A DNA stretch of 64,000 bases from Brumimicrobium sp. (lineage in GTDB: Bacteria > Bacteroidota > Bacteroidia > Flavobacteriales_D > Crocinitomicaceae): contig JAMLGZ010000001.1 in assembly GCA_023957385.1 (NCBI GenBank), positions 602,923 through 666,922 of the forward strand. The letters are read 5' to 3'. A program made the translations under genes and the position numbers. Positions 1 to 8,995 of this stretch are shown here, in pieces (within the stretch, counting starts at the first letter, position 1; the number at the start of each line of letters is the position of its first letter). The notes beneath the pieces were generated by a model. It was not told the DNA's origin. It did not search any database and saw only the letters and a program-made list of their open reading frames with translations.

Positions 1-1556
1 TTATAGGTTAAATATCTCAATAATAAGAAGGATAGAGAGATAGAAAAGGAAAAGAAGAGTGCAATCCCATATACTATCGCCTTTTTGGGAAAAATTGATT
101 GAGAAGAATTTATAGCTGGATTTAGAACTTTATTATTTGTTGTATATCCAGCATTTGAGATGGAGTACATTACCTGTTTCTCTGTAAAAAGAGAGAAGTA
201 TTTTTCATTCAGATCCTTAATATTTATGAGTTTAGATAATTCTAACTCTTTCTCTGGTAGATAATTAAACTGCCCTTGAATTTGACTTAATTCGGAGTTT
301 ACAAATTTGAGTTGTTCGTTTTCACCTTTTATGAGATTACTAATAAACTCACGTATATTATCTTTTCTAATAGCAATCTTTTTATTAACTCGCTTAACTA
401 CTTCATTGTCTGTTGTTACCTTGTATAGTAAATCTTCTCTACTTTCGGCTAAAGTATATAACTCATTAATCTGTTCTCCTAAGGTTGTACTGTATGATTT
501 CCCTATTAGATCGGGTAAGAGTCTATAAATTTCAATACTCTCTGGATTACCTTGTATCTTTTGATCAATTTTATTTAAAACTCTCAATTCATCTATGATT
601 ACTCGCTCCTTCTCTTTGAGTTCAATAATTTTCTCGTTTAATGCAGAGCTTAAAATAGTGGGGTCTGAAACACCTTCTGTACGTTGATAATTGATAATCT
701 GATTTTTAGATTCATTAAGAGATTTTGAAAGTGAATCAAGCTGTGCATCAATAAACTTGAGAATTCGCTCATTACTTTCTTTTTTTACGGTCTCATCATA
801 ATTAAAAAATTCATCTGTTAAAGTTGTAACAATGTCGTATGCTAATATTGAATTATTACCTTGATAACTTATTTCAATAGTTTGTGCAGAATAATCTATG
901 ACCTCAACCGATAAGCCATCATAAAAAAGATTGGCAATATCCTCTGGTTTGTTAATTTGAAAATACAATTGATTAGACTGACATTCTTCTTCAAAATTTA
1001 TTACATCTTCTACCTTCATTTTTATTGAAAAATAGTCTGAGTGTATTGTATCTTCAGTATATGGAATCTGATAATCTTTTCCTTCACACGTATAATTAAG
1101 TATTACTCCTTCGTCTTTTATATACTCTAAATAAATGGGCACATTATAAATGACTGGATTTTTCACCTCAATTAATTGAATATAAAAACCACCTTGTTTA
1201 TAGTGTAGTTCTGTAAGAATATCCCCTTTGGCGTAGCTAAGAATTTTCAAAGGGAGTTTCTCAATTGCTTTACTAAATAACATTCTAGATCTCAATAACT
1301 CAAGCTCTTTAGCAATCGTATTGTCTTTTTGGAATCCTTGGAAACCGAGTACTTCGGCACCTTGGTCTTCATCACTAATTTGTATAAGTATGCTTGATTT
1401 ATAAATAGGTTTAGTATAACGTAAATATAAAAAGGCTAATGTTATAAATAGAGAAGTTACAAGAACGCACCAATACCAATTCTTCTTTACTACAGCCTTT
1501 AAGATGTGAACATCAAAAGTTGTATTAATAAAAATCTTATTTCGTTGTGCTGCCAT
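1..1556 (-). CDS. Wzc-like polysaccharide chain-length determinant / tyrosine kinase, partial (3' end outside window)
   Basis: The minus-strand frame is open from ATG at 1556 through base 1, so about 518 residues are present and the C-terminus is outside the window. It starts MAAQRNKIF, has a membrane segment at about residues 32-53 (WYWCVLVTSLFITLAFLYL), then a long periplasmic region rich in coiled coil. It ends in a PKKA motif followed by a second hydrophobic segment (IVYGIALFFSFSISLSFLLL), the Wzz/GNVR architecture of inner-membrane co-polymerases. In Bacteroidota these usually continue into a cytoplasmic BY-kinase domain, which would lie beyond base 1; I cannot see it. The start is 3 bases after the stop of the Wza-like gene, so the two are co-transcribed and probably form one exopolysaccharide export complex. 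Family call confident; presence of a kinase domain is inference. Confidence 0.85.
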   Translation of the reverse strand, partial: MAAQRNKIFINTTFDVHILKAVVKKNWYWCVLVTSLFITLAFLYLRYTKPIYKSSILIQISDEDQGAEVLGFQGFQKDNTIAKELELLRSRMLFSKAIEKLPLKILSYAKGDILTELHYKQGGFYIQLIEVKNPVIYNVPIYLEYIKDEGVILNYTCEGKDYQIPYTEDTIHSDYFSIKMKVEDVINFEEECQSNQLYFQINKPEDIANLFYDGLSVEVIDYSAQTIEISYQGNNSILAYDIVTTLTDEFFNYDETVKKESNERILKFIDAQLDSLSKSLNESKNQIINYQRTEGVSDPTILSSALNEKIIELKEKERVIIDELRVLNKIDQKIQGNPESIEIYRLLPDLIGKSYSTTLGEQINELYTLAESREDLLYKVTTDNEVVKRVNKKIAIRKDNIREFISNLIKGENEQLKFVNSELSQIQGQFNYLPEKELELSKLINIKDLNEKYFSLFTEKQVMYSISNAGYTTNNKVLNPAINSSQSIFPKKAIVYGIALFFSFSISLSFLLLRYLTY

Positions 1557-1559
1557 TCG

Positions 1560-2324
1560 CTATTTAATAGACAAAATTACGGTAATTACTACAATTACAG
1601 AAGAAATTAAAGAAACAAGAGGAGCTACCTCTTTTAAGAATTCTTTAGTAAGTTGTTTAGTAGGTTCAATATAAATATAATCATTAGATTGAACTATCAT
1701 ATCTGCATACGCTAAACCATCTAAAGTGCTTAAATCAACTTGATAAACTTTTCTACCTTCGTCAGTCATACGCATGACTTTAATAATCTTAGCCCTTCCT
1801 CGTTCTGTAATTCCTCCTGCCAAAGCAATAGCTTCCATTAGCGTTGTGTTTTCATTCTCTAGTGCAATTACCTTTGCATCACTCCCTGAACCAGGAAACA
1901 CAACTACTCTTCTATTGATAACTCGTATCTGAATATACGGATTATTATAGTATTGTCCATATAATTCTTTTAGCTTCTCTTGGGCTTCAATGATACTTAA
2001 ACCTGCTAAAGGTACCCAAGATAACATTGGAAGCTCCACCTGTCCATCTTTTCTAATAAGATATTCTATATTAGTAGCACTATGCTCCTCTCTGTCAATA
2101 GCAGCCGCATTGTCAATTATTTGCTTACCATCTTCAGTATATAGTATGAATGAAATTTTATCATCAGCAGCAAGACGATATGCATCAGAAGGAGACATGG
2201 GGATATCATCAGAAATTACATCGACATTTTTTGTTCGAAACATAATAGAACTATTTACCCCACATGAACTGAATAGGAATGTCATGCACCCTAGTATAAG
2301 AATTAGTAAATATTTTCTATTCAT
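1560..2324 (-). CDS. Wza-like polysaccharide export lipoprotein (Poly_export/SLBB)
   Basis: 254 residues. The N-terminus is a lipoprotein signal with lipobox LFSSC and the Cys at residue 21. Residues about 45-135 are the polysaccharide export domain (AADDKISFILYTEDG; IEYLIRKDGQVELPMLSWV), followed by an SLBB-type segment (GSGSDAKVIALENENTTLMEAIALAGG). A C-terminal hydrophobic stretch (VSLISSVIVVITVILSIK) is typical of Bacteroidota members of the family and of the Wza membrane-spanning helix. It should form the outer-membrane channel paired with the downstream Wzc-like protein. Its ATG overlaps the stop of the glycosyltransferase gene by 4 bases (ATGA), so translation is coupled. Confidence 0.9.
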   Translation of the reverse strand: MNRKYLLILILGCMTFLFSSCGVNSSIMFRTKNVDVISDDIPMSPSDAYRLAADDKISFILYTEDGKQIIDNAAAIDREEHSATNIEYLIRKDGQVELPMLSWVPLAGLSIIEAQEKLKELYGQYYNNPYIQIRVINRRVVVFPGSGSDAKVIALENENTTLMEAIALAGGITERGRAKIIKVMRMTDEGRKVYQVDLSTLDGLAYADMIVQSNDYIYIEPTKQLTKEFLKEVAPLVSLISSVIVVITVILSIK

Positions 2325-3493
2325 TTCTTTAACAGTGATTTATATAATTTATCCATATCCGAAATCAAACGCTTATATCCGAAATTCATTAACACTTTTT
2401 GTTGGCCATATAGAGCGAATTCTTTTCTCATATCTGAATTGTCAACCAATAAACGTAGTTTATCAATATAAGTTTCAATATTTTCTCTTTTAATCACAAA
2501 ACCTGATGCACCATCATCCAAGATATCACGAACTCCACCAACATCAGTTGTAATAACAGGAATTCCAGCAGCTTGTGCTTCAATAACACTTACTGGAGTA
2601 CCTTCGTTAAGTGATGTTAAGCACATAATATCCACTCCTTGATTGAAGGAGGCAATATCATATATCCAAGAAGTCATGGTAATTACATTCGGGTATTGTT
2701 GATTAATTTTTTCTACGCGATGTTTGATCATAGCCTTTTCACTTCCATCTCCAACGATGAAAATTCTGCAAGGTGTATGGGTTGATTGTAACATGGCTTC
2801 AATTACATCTAAGAAATAGCCATGATCTTTAATTGGAGCAAGTCTTCCTACAATAGCAATCGCAACTTCGTTCTCTTGTATGTTGTATTTTGCTCGAATC
2901 TCCCGACGTATGCTTTCATCATGTTTAGCAAAACGCTCTAAATCAAAACCTAATGGAATAACCGCTATTTTATCTTTAGATGCAATATGAAATTCATTTG
3001 CTAACTCTTCTTTTTGTATAGGACTTATGGCGATGATACCTGAGGTACGCCGTGCTAAGTATCTTTCTATTTGTTTAAAGACTTGTGTTTTTATCTTTCC
3101 AAAATAAGAGTGAAATACATGTCCATGAAAAGTGTGAAGCACAACAGGGACGTTTAATTGAATTGCAGCATATCTACCAAGAAAACCTGCTTTTGATGCA
3201 TGTGTGTGTACAATATCCGGTTGAAATTCTCGTATGATTTGCTTAATCTTTTTAAGTGCTATTCGATCATTTTTGAAATTAATTTCACGTTTGATTTCTG
3301 GAATGATAACCGGTTTTACCCCATATTCTTCCAAGATATGAAGTGAATCAGCTTCATCTTCATCATGTACTCCTCCAATTAGAAGCGTTTCATACTCATC
3401 ACTCATAAAACGAGTCAGAAAAGTTGCATTATAGGTTGGTCCACCTAAATTAAAGCGATTGATAATGCGCAATATTTTTATTTTTCTATCCAT
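2321..3493 (-). CDS. Glycosyltransferase family 4 (GT-B fold)
   Basis: 390 residues, no signal peptide, cytoplasmic or membrane-peripheral. The N-terminal acceptor domain shows LGGPTYNATFLTRFM and the HTHASKAGFLGR motif. The C-terminal nucleotide-sugar domain has VGRLAPIKDHGYFLDVI and the EX7E retaining motif (NEGTPVSVIEAQAAGIPVI, then TTDVGGVRDIL). It probably adds a sugar to an undecaprenyl-linked repeat unit of the exopolysaccharide exported by the neighbouring Wza/Wzc proteins; donor and acceptor cannot be read from sequence. It overlaps the asparagine-synthase-like gene upstream by 16 bases and the Wza-like gene by 4 bases, so the four genes form one operon. Confidence 0.9.
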   Translation of the reverse strand: MDRKIKILRIINRFNLGGPTYNATFLTRFMSDEYETLLIGGVHDEDEADSLHILEEYGVKPVIIPEIKREINFKNDRIALKKIKQIIREFQPDIVHTHASKAGFLGRYAAIQLNVPVVLHTFHGHVFHSYFGKIKTQVFKQIERYLARRTSGIIAISPIQKEELANEFHIASKDKIAVIPLGFDLERFAKHDESIRREIRAKYNIQENEVAIAIVGRLAPIKDHGYFLDVIEAMLQSTHTPCRIFIVGDGSEKAMIKHRVEKINQQYPNVITMTSWIYDIASFNQGVDIMCLTSLNEGTPVSVIEAQAAGIPVITTDVGGVRDILDDGASGFVIKRENIETYIDKLRLLVDNSDMRKEFALYGQQKVLMNFGYKRLISDMDKLYKSLLKK

Positions 3494-5307
3494 CGTTTAT
3501 ACCAATTCTGAAAAACAATAAATGCCCAAAAACTCATAACAGCATCCTGTGATCCTTTCTTAAAATCAACTACCATTTTCTCTACCCCTTTTGGATTAAA
3601 TAAAGCTTGAGAATTTAAAAATTCTTCTGTCCAATAATCCTCTTCTTGGAGTATCTCAAAAATAGATTTTAACCAATTATATAAAGGAATTTCAAAACCT
3701 CTTTTAGAGCGATTGAATATTTCTGCGGGCAATCTATCTTTATATGCTTCGCGTAGAATATATTTTCCTTGATTCCCCTTTAATTTGTATTCTTGTTTTA
3801 AACGATTTGCAAGGTTTACTACTTCAATATCCAGAAAAGGAGCTCGAATCTCAACTCCAAATTTCCTTCCGATAACATCTACCTTTTTAAGCATATCATA
3901 AGGTAATACGAATTGCTGATCTAACAAGAGTACATTATTTAATAATTCTTCGGATTCTGGAACTGGAAAAGATACATTTTCTTCGTGTAATAGTAACGAT
4001 TTTCGCCTTTCTTGGGGAATGAAAGCAGCTAACATCCAATAATTATTTGGCCATTCTTTACTTAAAAACTGCTGAAATCTTTTTAATTGGCGAATTTTGT
4101 TTGAAAACTTACTATTTCTCGTCCCGTTAGGTAGTAACCGTACCAACCCTAAGAGATACCGCATAATGGGATTTAGTTGATTACCCTTTTGAAATGCTTT
4201 ATGTTTAAAGTAGCCAGCGAATAATTCATCTGCTCCATCTCCTGATAAGAAGATAGAGGTATGTTTACTAGCTTCCTGTACTAAAAAATAAAGTGCAACA
4301 GCGCTTGAGTCTGCATAGGGTTCATCCATTGTATCTAAGATATCTTGGAATGAAGTGATAAAGTCCTTAGCTGTTAGTTTTACAACAGAGTGGTGAGATT
4401 TAATTCGCTCTGAAACTAATTGTGCATACTTTGTTTCATCAAAGAAAATATCTTCATGGAAACCAACCGAAAAAGTAGATAAATCATCCTTATTTTGAGA
4501 GCTTAAAAGAGAAATAATAGATGAATCTATTCCACCACTCAGAAACGTTACAGCTTTATTGGATTCATCTAAACGTTCTATAAGTGAATTTTCAATTGTT
4601 TCTTTTAACTCTTGTAAAGCGTCAGGGAAAGATAAATCTGAATGAACATCCATTTTTATCTTTTCATATGAAACAATTTGGTAATCACTTTTTTTTATCT
4701 TTAGATAATGACCAGGTAATAGTTTGTTTATTTCTTGAATGATCGTATAGGGCGCTGGTATATATGAGAATGTGAAGTAGGTATTTACAGCACTTGGATT
4801 AATATTCCAAGAGGTTAATAAATGCTTTAATGGCATTACTTCCGAAGAGAAAATAATTTCATCTTCTTGTATAGCATAGACTAAGGGTTTAATACCTAGA
4901 ATATCTCGAGCTAGTAGTAATTCATCTTCTTGGTTATCATAAAAAGCAAGTGCAAATTCTCCCCTCAACTGCCGAATGCCATTCTCTTTATTTTCAATCA
5001 AAAACTTCAAAAGAACCTCTATTTCAGCTGAACTTTGGAATTGAGCACCTTTTTTTAGCAATCCATTCTTAAGCTCAGGATAGTTATATATTTTTCCATC
5101 TAAAATGAGAGAATATCTATCTGTTTCATCACTTAATAAACTAGTTGAGGTCTGCTTGCCCGAATAACTAAGAAGATATCTATCCGTATGTAGAGATGTG
5201 AAATCTGAAGGATCTGGAGAATACCATCTTAGCCCATTTTCTATACCAGTTTGGTCTGATTTTTTCAATGGATTTAAAAATTTTTTGATTCCGATGATGT
5301 TTCCCAC
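3478..5307 (-). CDS. Asparagine-synthase-like protein with degenerate glutaminase domain
   Basis: About 609 residues from the GTG at 5307. The frame also allows TTG at 5331, but that codon lies inside a TAnnTTTG promoter-like box, and the GTG start aligns MGNIIGI with the family's MCGIIGI start. The essential Cys2 nucleophile is therefore Gly and Gly3 is Asn. The HRGPD motif is absent (RWYSPD), NGEIYN reads DGKIYN, and the Asp of the DTEVLL motif is Glu, so the glutaminase half looks inactive. The synthetase half is intact: SGGIDSS PP-loop (about residues 257-263) and SGDGADELFAGY. Such proteins occur in polysaccharide clusters; this one may use free ammonia or amidate/modify a sugar-linked carboxylate. 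It heads the operon containing the GT4, Wza and Wzc genes. Family certain, function open. Confidence 0.85.
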   Translation of the reverse strand: MGNIIGIKKFLNPLKKSDQTGIENGLRWYSPDPSDFTSLHTDRYLLSYSGKQTSTSLLSDETDRYSLILDGKIYNYPELKNGLLKKGAQFQSSAEIEVLLKFLIENKENGIRQLRGEFALAFYDNQEDELLLARDILGIKPLVYAIQEDEIIFSSEVMPLKHLLTSWNINPSAVNTYFTFSYIPAPYTIIQEINKLLPGHYLKIKKSDYQIVSYEKIKMDVHSDLSFPDALQELKETIENSLIERLDESNKAVTFLSGGIDSSIISLLSSQNKDDLSTFSVGFHEDIFFDETKYAQLVSERIKSHHSVVKLTAKDFITSFQDILDTMDEPYADSSAVALYFLVQEASKHTSIFLSGDGADELFAGYFKHKAFQKGNQLNPIMRYLLGLVRLLPNGTRNSKFSNKIRQLKRFQQFLSKEWPNNYWMLAAFIPQERRKSLLLHEENVSFPVPESEELLNNVLLLDQQFVLPYDMLKKVDVIGRKFGVEIRAPFLDIEVVNLANRLKQEYKLKGNQGKYILREAYKDRLPAEIFNRSKRGFEIPLYNWLKSIFEILQEEDYWTEEFLNSQALFNPKGVEKMVVDFKKGSQDAVMSFWAFIVFQNWYKRWIEK

Positions 5308-5328
5308 AATAAAATACCGAATTTTATA

Positions 5329-5336
5329 CAAAAATA
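5329..5336 (-). promoter_or_regulatory. -7 box (TATTTTTG) of exopolysaccharide operon
   Basis: The minus strand reads TATTTTTG, matching TAnnTTTG, 21 bases before the GTG start of the asparagine-synthase-like gene. No clear TTTG -33 element is present at the right distance, and the region is AT-rich, so this is tentative. It supports the GTG start over the TTG, which lies within the box. Confidence 0.35.
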
Positions 5337-5347
5337 ATTTTTATCTC

Positions 5348-6835
5348 ATGAAGATTGTAACGATTATATTATTTTATCTCTTCTTCTCATATATTTCATT
5401 TGCTCAAACTGCAAATTACAAGATTCAACAGGCGATAGAGGCATTTTCAAAAGAAGAGGGATTGGAGAATGCAGCTATTAGTTTTATGGCATACAATCTG
5501 AAAAAAGATAGTGTGATTGCTTCATTCAATTCACAGATGGCTATTCCTTCAGCTTCTATTACCAAATTATTTTCTACAGCTTTAGCATTAGAAGTCTTAG
5601 GAAAGAATTATCGACCTAAAACAGAGATTTATTACGATGGAGAAATTGATTCTTTGGGAATTTTACATGGAAATATTATCGTCAGAGGCTTGGGAGACCC
5701 AACACTTGGAAGTCGTTTTTTCTATAAAAGAGAAGAACGTGATACCTTTTTATCGGATTGGGTACTCGCTCTTTCAAAATTGGGAATTCAATCTATTGAT
5801 GGACGTATTATTGCAGATGGCTCCGCCTTTGGTTATATGGGTGTGCCAGATGGATGGACTTGGTCAGATATGGGGAATTATTATGGTGCAGGAGCTAGTG
5901 CTTGTGCAATATACGACAACATGACATATCTTCATTTCTCGACTAGTAATGAAGTGAATGGTACAACATCTATAGATTCTTTATCTCCGCCTATATCAGG
6001 CTTACGTATATTTAATCAAGTGACCACTTCCAATGCAAGTGGCGACAATTCATACATTTATGGCGCGCCTTATTCATTAGATTGGATAGCAATTGGCAAT
6101 TTGCCGCGTAATAAAACCAATTTTGAGGTAAAAGCAAGCATTCCCGATCCAGAGTTACTCTTAGCACAAGTTTTTCAAGATGCAATGACTAAAAGTGGAA
6201 TTTCAGTAGCATATCCTGCTATTGGTTGGAGGAGTGTTTTAACAGATTCCGAAGATAGCTTAAAGATAGGTTCTATCTTAGATTATACAAAGCTCAAATT
6301 GCTTCTTACCTATTCAGGAAAATCTATTGAAGAAATTGTACGGTGGACTAATTTGCAAAGTGTTAATTTCTTTGCAGAGCAATTACTTAATTTAGTGGCA
6401 TTTGAAAAATTAAAGAAAACTAATTTTAGTACAAGTGCTAGCTACGCAAACAACTATTGGAGCGGTCGTTTAGATGTGACAATGTTTCAAACAGATGGAA
6501 GTGGATTATCTCGTAATAATGCTTTTAGTGCCAATCATTTTGTACAATTGTTGAAGTATATGTATAAATCAAAGAACTTTGTTGACTTTGAAAATTCTTT
6601 ACCTGTAGCTGGAAAAAGTGGAACATTGACTAGTGTGTGTAGAGGGCAAGTCGCACAAGGTAAACTGAAAGCAAAGAGTGGCACACTAAATCGAGTAAAA
6701 TCCTATGCGGGATATATAGATAATATTTCAGGTGATAAAATAGCCTTTTCAATCACTGTAAATAATTTTAACATACCTAGTAGTCAGATGGTTAAAAAAA
6801 TGGAACGAATTTTCAATCTATTAACAGAAATGTAA
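5348..6835 (+). CDS. dacB: D-alanyl-D-alanine carboxypeptidase/endopeptidase, PBP4 type (peptidase S13)
   Basis: 495 residues from ATG at 5348; the frame is open 50 codons further upstream, but only this start gives a clean signal peptide (MKIVTIILFYLFFSYISFAQ). It acts on peptidoglycan peptides in the periplasm. The serine-hydrolase triad of the S13 family is present: SITK at residues 70-73 (after IPSA), SVN at 338-340, and KSGTL from about residue 443, preceded by a second GKSGTL near 422. The internal RGLGDPTLGS segment is also characteristic. The gene is divergent from the asparagine-synthase-like gene with about 40 bases between starts. Length is normal for the family. Confidence 0.92.
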   Translation: MKIVTIILFYLFFSYISFAQTANYKIQQAIEAFSKEEGLENAAISFMAYNLKKDSVIASFNSQMAIPSASITKLFSTALALEVLGKNYRPKTEIYYDGEIDSLGILHGNIIVRGLGDPTLGSRFFYKREERDTFLSDWVLALSKLGIQSIDGRIIADGSAFGYMGVPDGWTWSDMGNYYGAGASACAIYDNMTYLHFSTSNEVNGTTSIDSLSPPISGLRIFNQVTTSNASGDNSYIYGAPYSLDWIAIGNLPRNKTNFEVKASIPDPELLLAQVFQDAMTKSGISVAYPAIGWRSVLTDSEDSLKIGSILDYTKLKLLLTYSGKSIEEIVRWTNLQSVNFFAEQLLNLVAFEKLKKTNFSTSASYANNYWSGRLDVTMFQTDGSGLSRNNAFSANHFVQLLKYMYKSKNFVDFENSLPVAGKSGTLTSVCRGQVAQGKLKAKSGTLNRVKSYAGYIDNISGDKIAFSITVNNFNIPSSQMVKKMERIFNLLTEM

Positions 6836-6878
6836 TATTTAGTTTCATTAAATTTTTAGCAATATATCTTACATTAAA

Positions 6879-6909
6879 TTTGTCAAAATTCGATTTTTAT
6901 TATACTTTG
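6879..6909 (+). promoter_or_regulatory. Possible Bacteroidota promoter for adhesin/PorP operon
   Basis: TTTG at 6879-6882 is followed after 18 bases by TATACTTTG (6901-6909), a TA-N3-TTTG variant of the -7 box with one extra base. It lies 54 bases before the ATG at 6963. Seen directly; activity is inferred from the consensus. Confidence 0.35.
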
Positions 6910-6962
6910 GTAACCTATTTATCAATTTGTCGTATTACTATACTCCAAAGAAAGCATTGCTT

Positions 6963-8978
6963 ATGTTTAAATCAATACAAAACCTTTTCACTTCTATATC
7001 TCTCGTATGCTTATTTGCAAGTTCCATTTTTGCTCATGTGAATGTGACTTCTAAGTATTATTTCGATGAATATGAATTAGTAACTCCTAATGGTGCGGGA
7101 ATCATTTCGGGTCCTCCAGCAATTTGTGTTGGCGAAACGGCACAACTTATAACAAATGGTGATAACGGAGGAAGTTGGATTTCATTAAATCCTGCCGTTG
7201 CTAGTATTGATAATACAGGAAAAGTTACAGGTTTAACCGCAGGGTCAGCCACTATCCAATATGTAATTGGAGGAGATATAGCTTCTTTTTCATTAACAGT
7301 AAAACCTCGACCTGATTCACCAGAAGTAACTAATTATATTCAATCTTTATGTACTCCTGCAAAAATTAGTGACTTAGAACCTTCTGCGGCAAATATTTAT
7401 TGGTATTCTTCTGTAACGAATGTAATTCCACTTCCTCTAAATTCTAATCTAATTAGTGGAGAAAAATATTATGTATCTCAAGTGGTAAATGGATGTGAGA
7501 GTAAAAGAGATTCAGCCATTGCAGTTGTTCATTCAGCACCAACACTTTCTGTCATAAAAGAAAATCCTGTATGCCATGGCGAGTCAACTGGCGAAATATT
7601 CGTTGCTGCTTCTGGAAATATGCCTATGACCTATGTTTGGAGTCCCAATGTGAGTGATAGTTCTACCGCTCAAAACCTGCCTGTGGGAACGTATTCAGTA
7701 ACAGTTATTGATAATAATAGTTGTTCACAGAACATAGTAGTTAATATTACTGAACCAAGCGAATTAATGGTAAGTACTTCCACCACTCCAGCAAATTGCA
7801 ACCAAAGTAATGGAACAGCCACTGTTAACGCTACAGGTGGAGGAGGTAGCTATACTTATGTGTGGATACCTACAAATCTCACTTCTCCAACAATTATTGG
7901 ATTAAGTGGAGGTTCTTATGATGTTACTGTAACAGATGATAAAGGATGTAGCAAAACTGTTACTGCGCTAGTAGCTAGTGAAGATACACCGGTTGTTACA
8001 ATTACTAGCTCTCAAGATGTAACTTGTCATGGAGCAAACGATGGTTCAGCAAATATTAGTGTGACAGGTGGTATGCCTGCATATACGTATGAATGGTTAC
8101 CAAGTCTCATAACTACAGCTAATGTGAATAATTTTTCTCCGGGGATTCATACAATTACCGTAACTGACAACAATGGATGTAAAGGAAGTGCTTCAGTAAC
8201 TATTTCACAACCTGATCAATTACAATCACATCCAGTGGTTATCTCCTCGGTATGTGGAACAATCAGTGGTTCGATAGAACTAAATGTAACTGGAGGAACA
8301 CCAAATTATACCTATCAATGGAATCCAAATATTTCAAATACAGCTACGATAGGCCCAATTGGAGGTGGAGATTATCATGTAATTATTAAGGATGCTAAAA
8401 ATTGTATTTTGGATACGATTATCGCTGTTTCGGTAATCGGAAGCTTTAGTACAGAAATATCAGCAACGCCAAATGAGATTAATATTAGTGATATTCCTGT
8501 TACTACTCCATTACTTTCTGTTGAAACTGATACCAATTTTAATGTGGTTTCATACCAATGGTTTCCAACAGATGGACTTTCATGTACGGATTGTCCTAAT
8601 CCAATAGCAAGCCCCGATCATTCAACTCAATATATTTTGGTTGTAACTGCGAGTGATGGATGTAAGGGAACTGACACTATTCAAATTAATTTGGTAGAAA
8701 CTTGTCGTGAAATATTTGTTCCTAATATTTTTAGTCCTAATAGAGATGGTGAAAATGATGAATTCCAAGTATTTGGTAGTTGTATTTCTAAATTTGAATT
8801 GAATATATTTGATCGTTGGGGGATGATGATTTTCCAATCATTTGACCAAGATAATCATTGGGATGGGAAGGTGAACGGTTCGGATGTAAATACAGGTACT
8901 TATGCTTATCAAGTCCGTATTATTACAACGTATGGAGAAGAAATTGAGAAATCAGGCACATTCACATTAGTACGTTAA
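6963..8978 (+). CDS. T9SS type B cargo: Ig-like/SprB-repeat adhesin with CHU_C domain
   Basis: 671 residues from ATG at 6963, chosen over an in-frame TTG at 6927 because it begins a standard signal peptide (MFKSIQNLFTSISLVCLFASSIFA). A bacterial Ig-like (Big_2) domain follows at about 40-120 (ISLNPAVASIDNTGKVTGL, AGSATIQYVIGG), then an Ig-like segment and about four SprB-like repeats of roughly 75 residues, each with a CHG or CNQSNG entry and a GTYSVTVIDNNSC-like exit. The last 90 residues are the gliding-motility-associated C-terminal domain (IFVPNIFSPNRDGENDEF, FDRWGMMIF, WDGKVNGSDVNTGTY), the type B sorting signal. It should be exported through the T9SS and displayed on the surface. A PorP/SprF gene follows 17 bases later, echoing the SprB-SprF pair. 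Confidence 0.9.
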   Translation: MFKSIQNLFTSISLVCLFASSIFAHVNVTSKYYFDEYELVTPNGAGIISGPPAICVGETAQLITNGDNGGSWISLNPAVASIDNTGKVTGLTAGSATIQYVIGGDIASFSLTVKPRPDSPEVTNYIQSLCTPAKISDLEPSAANIYWYSSVTNVIPLPLNSNLISGEKYYVSQVVNGCESKRDSAIAVVHSAPTLSVIKENPVCHGESTGEIFVAASGNMPMTYVWSPNVSDSSTAQNLPVGTYSVTVIDNNSCSQNIVVNITEPSELMVSTSTTPANCNQSNGTATVNATGGGGSYTYVWIPTNLTSPTIIGLSGGSYDVTVTDDKGCSKTVTALVASEDTPVVTITSSQDVTCHGANDGSANISVTGGMPAYTYEWLPSLITTANVNNFSPGIHTITVTDNNGCKGSASVTISQPDQLQSHPVVISSVCGTISGSIELNVTGGTPNYTYQWNPNISNTATIGPIGGGDYHVIIKDAKNCILDTIIAVSVIGSFSTEISATPNEINISDIPVTTPLLSVETDTNFNVVSYQWFPTDGLSCTDCPNPIASPDHSTQYILVVTASDGCKGTDTIQINLVETCREIFVPNIFSPNRDGENDEFQVFGSCISKFELNIFDRWGMMIFQSFDQDNHWDGKVNGSDVNTGTYAYQVRIITTYGEEIEKSGTFTLVR

Positions 8979-8995
8979 ACTAAATCAACATTGAA

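Noticed and set aside
5307..5340. Frameshift hiding a normal MCG start of the asparagine-synthase-like gene
   Set aside because: Another frame contains TGT-GGG near 5305-5308, but no start codon precedes it and it continues KHHR rather than IIG. Other glutaminase motifs are also degenerate, so true decay is more likely than a sequencing error.
5198..5347. Earlier start for the PBP4-type gene
   Set aside because: The upstream frame overlaps the divergent gene and gives no signal peptide; the ATG at 5348 begins a perfect one.
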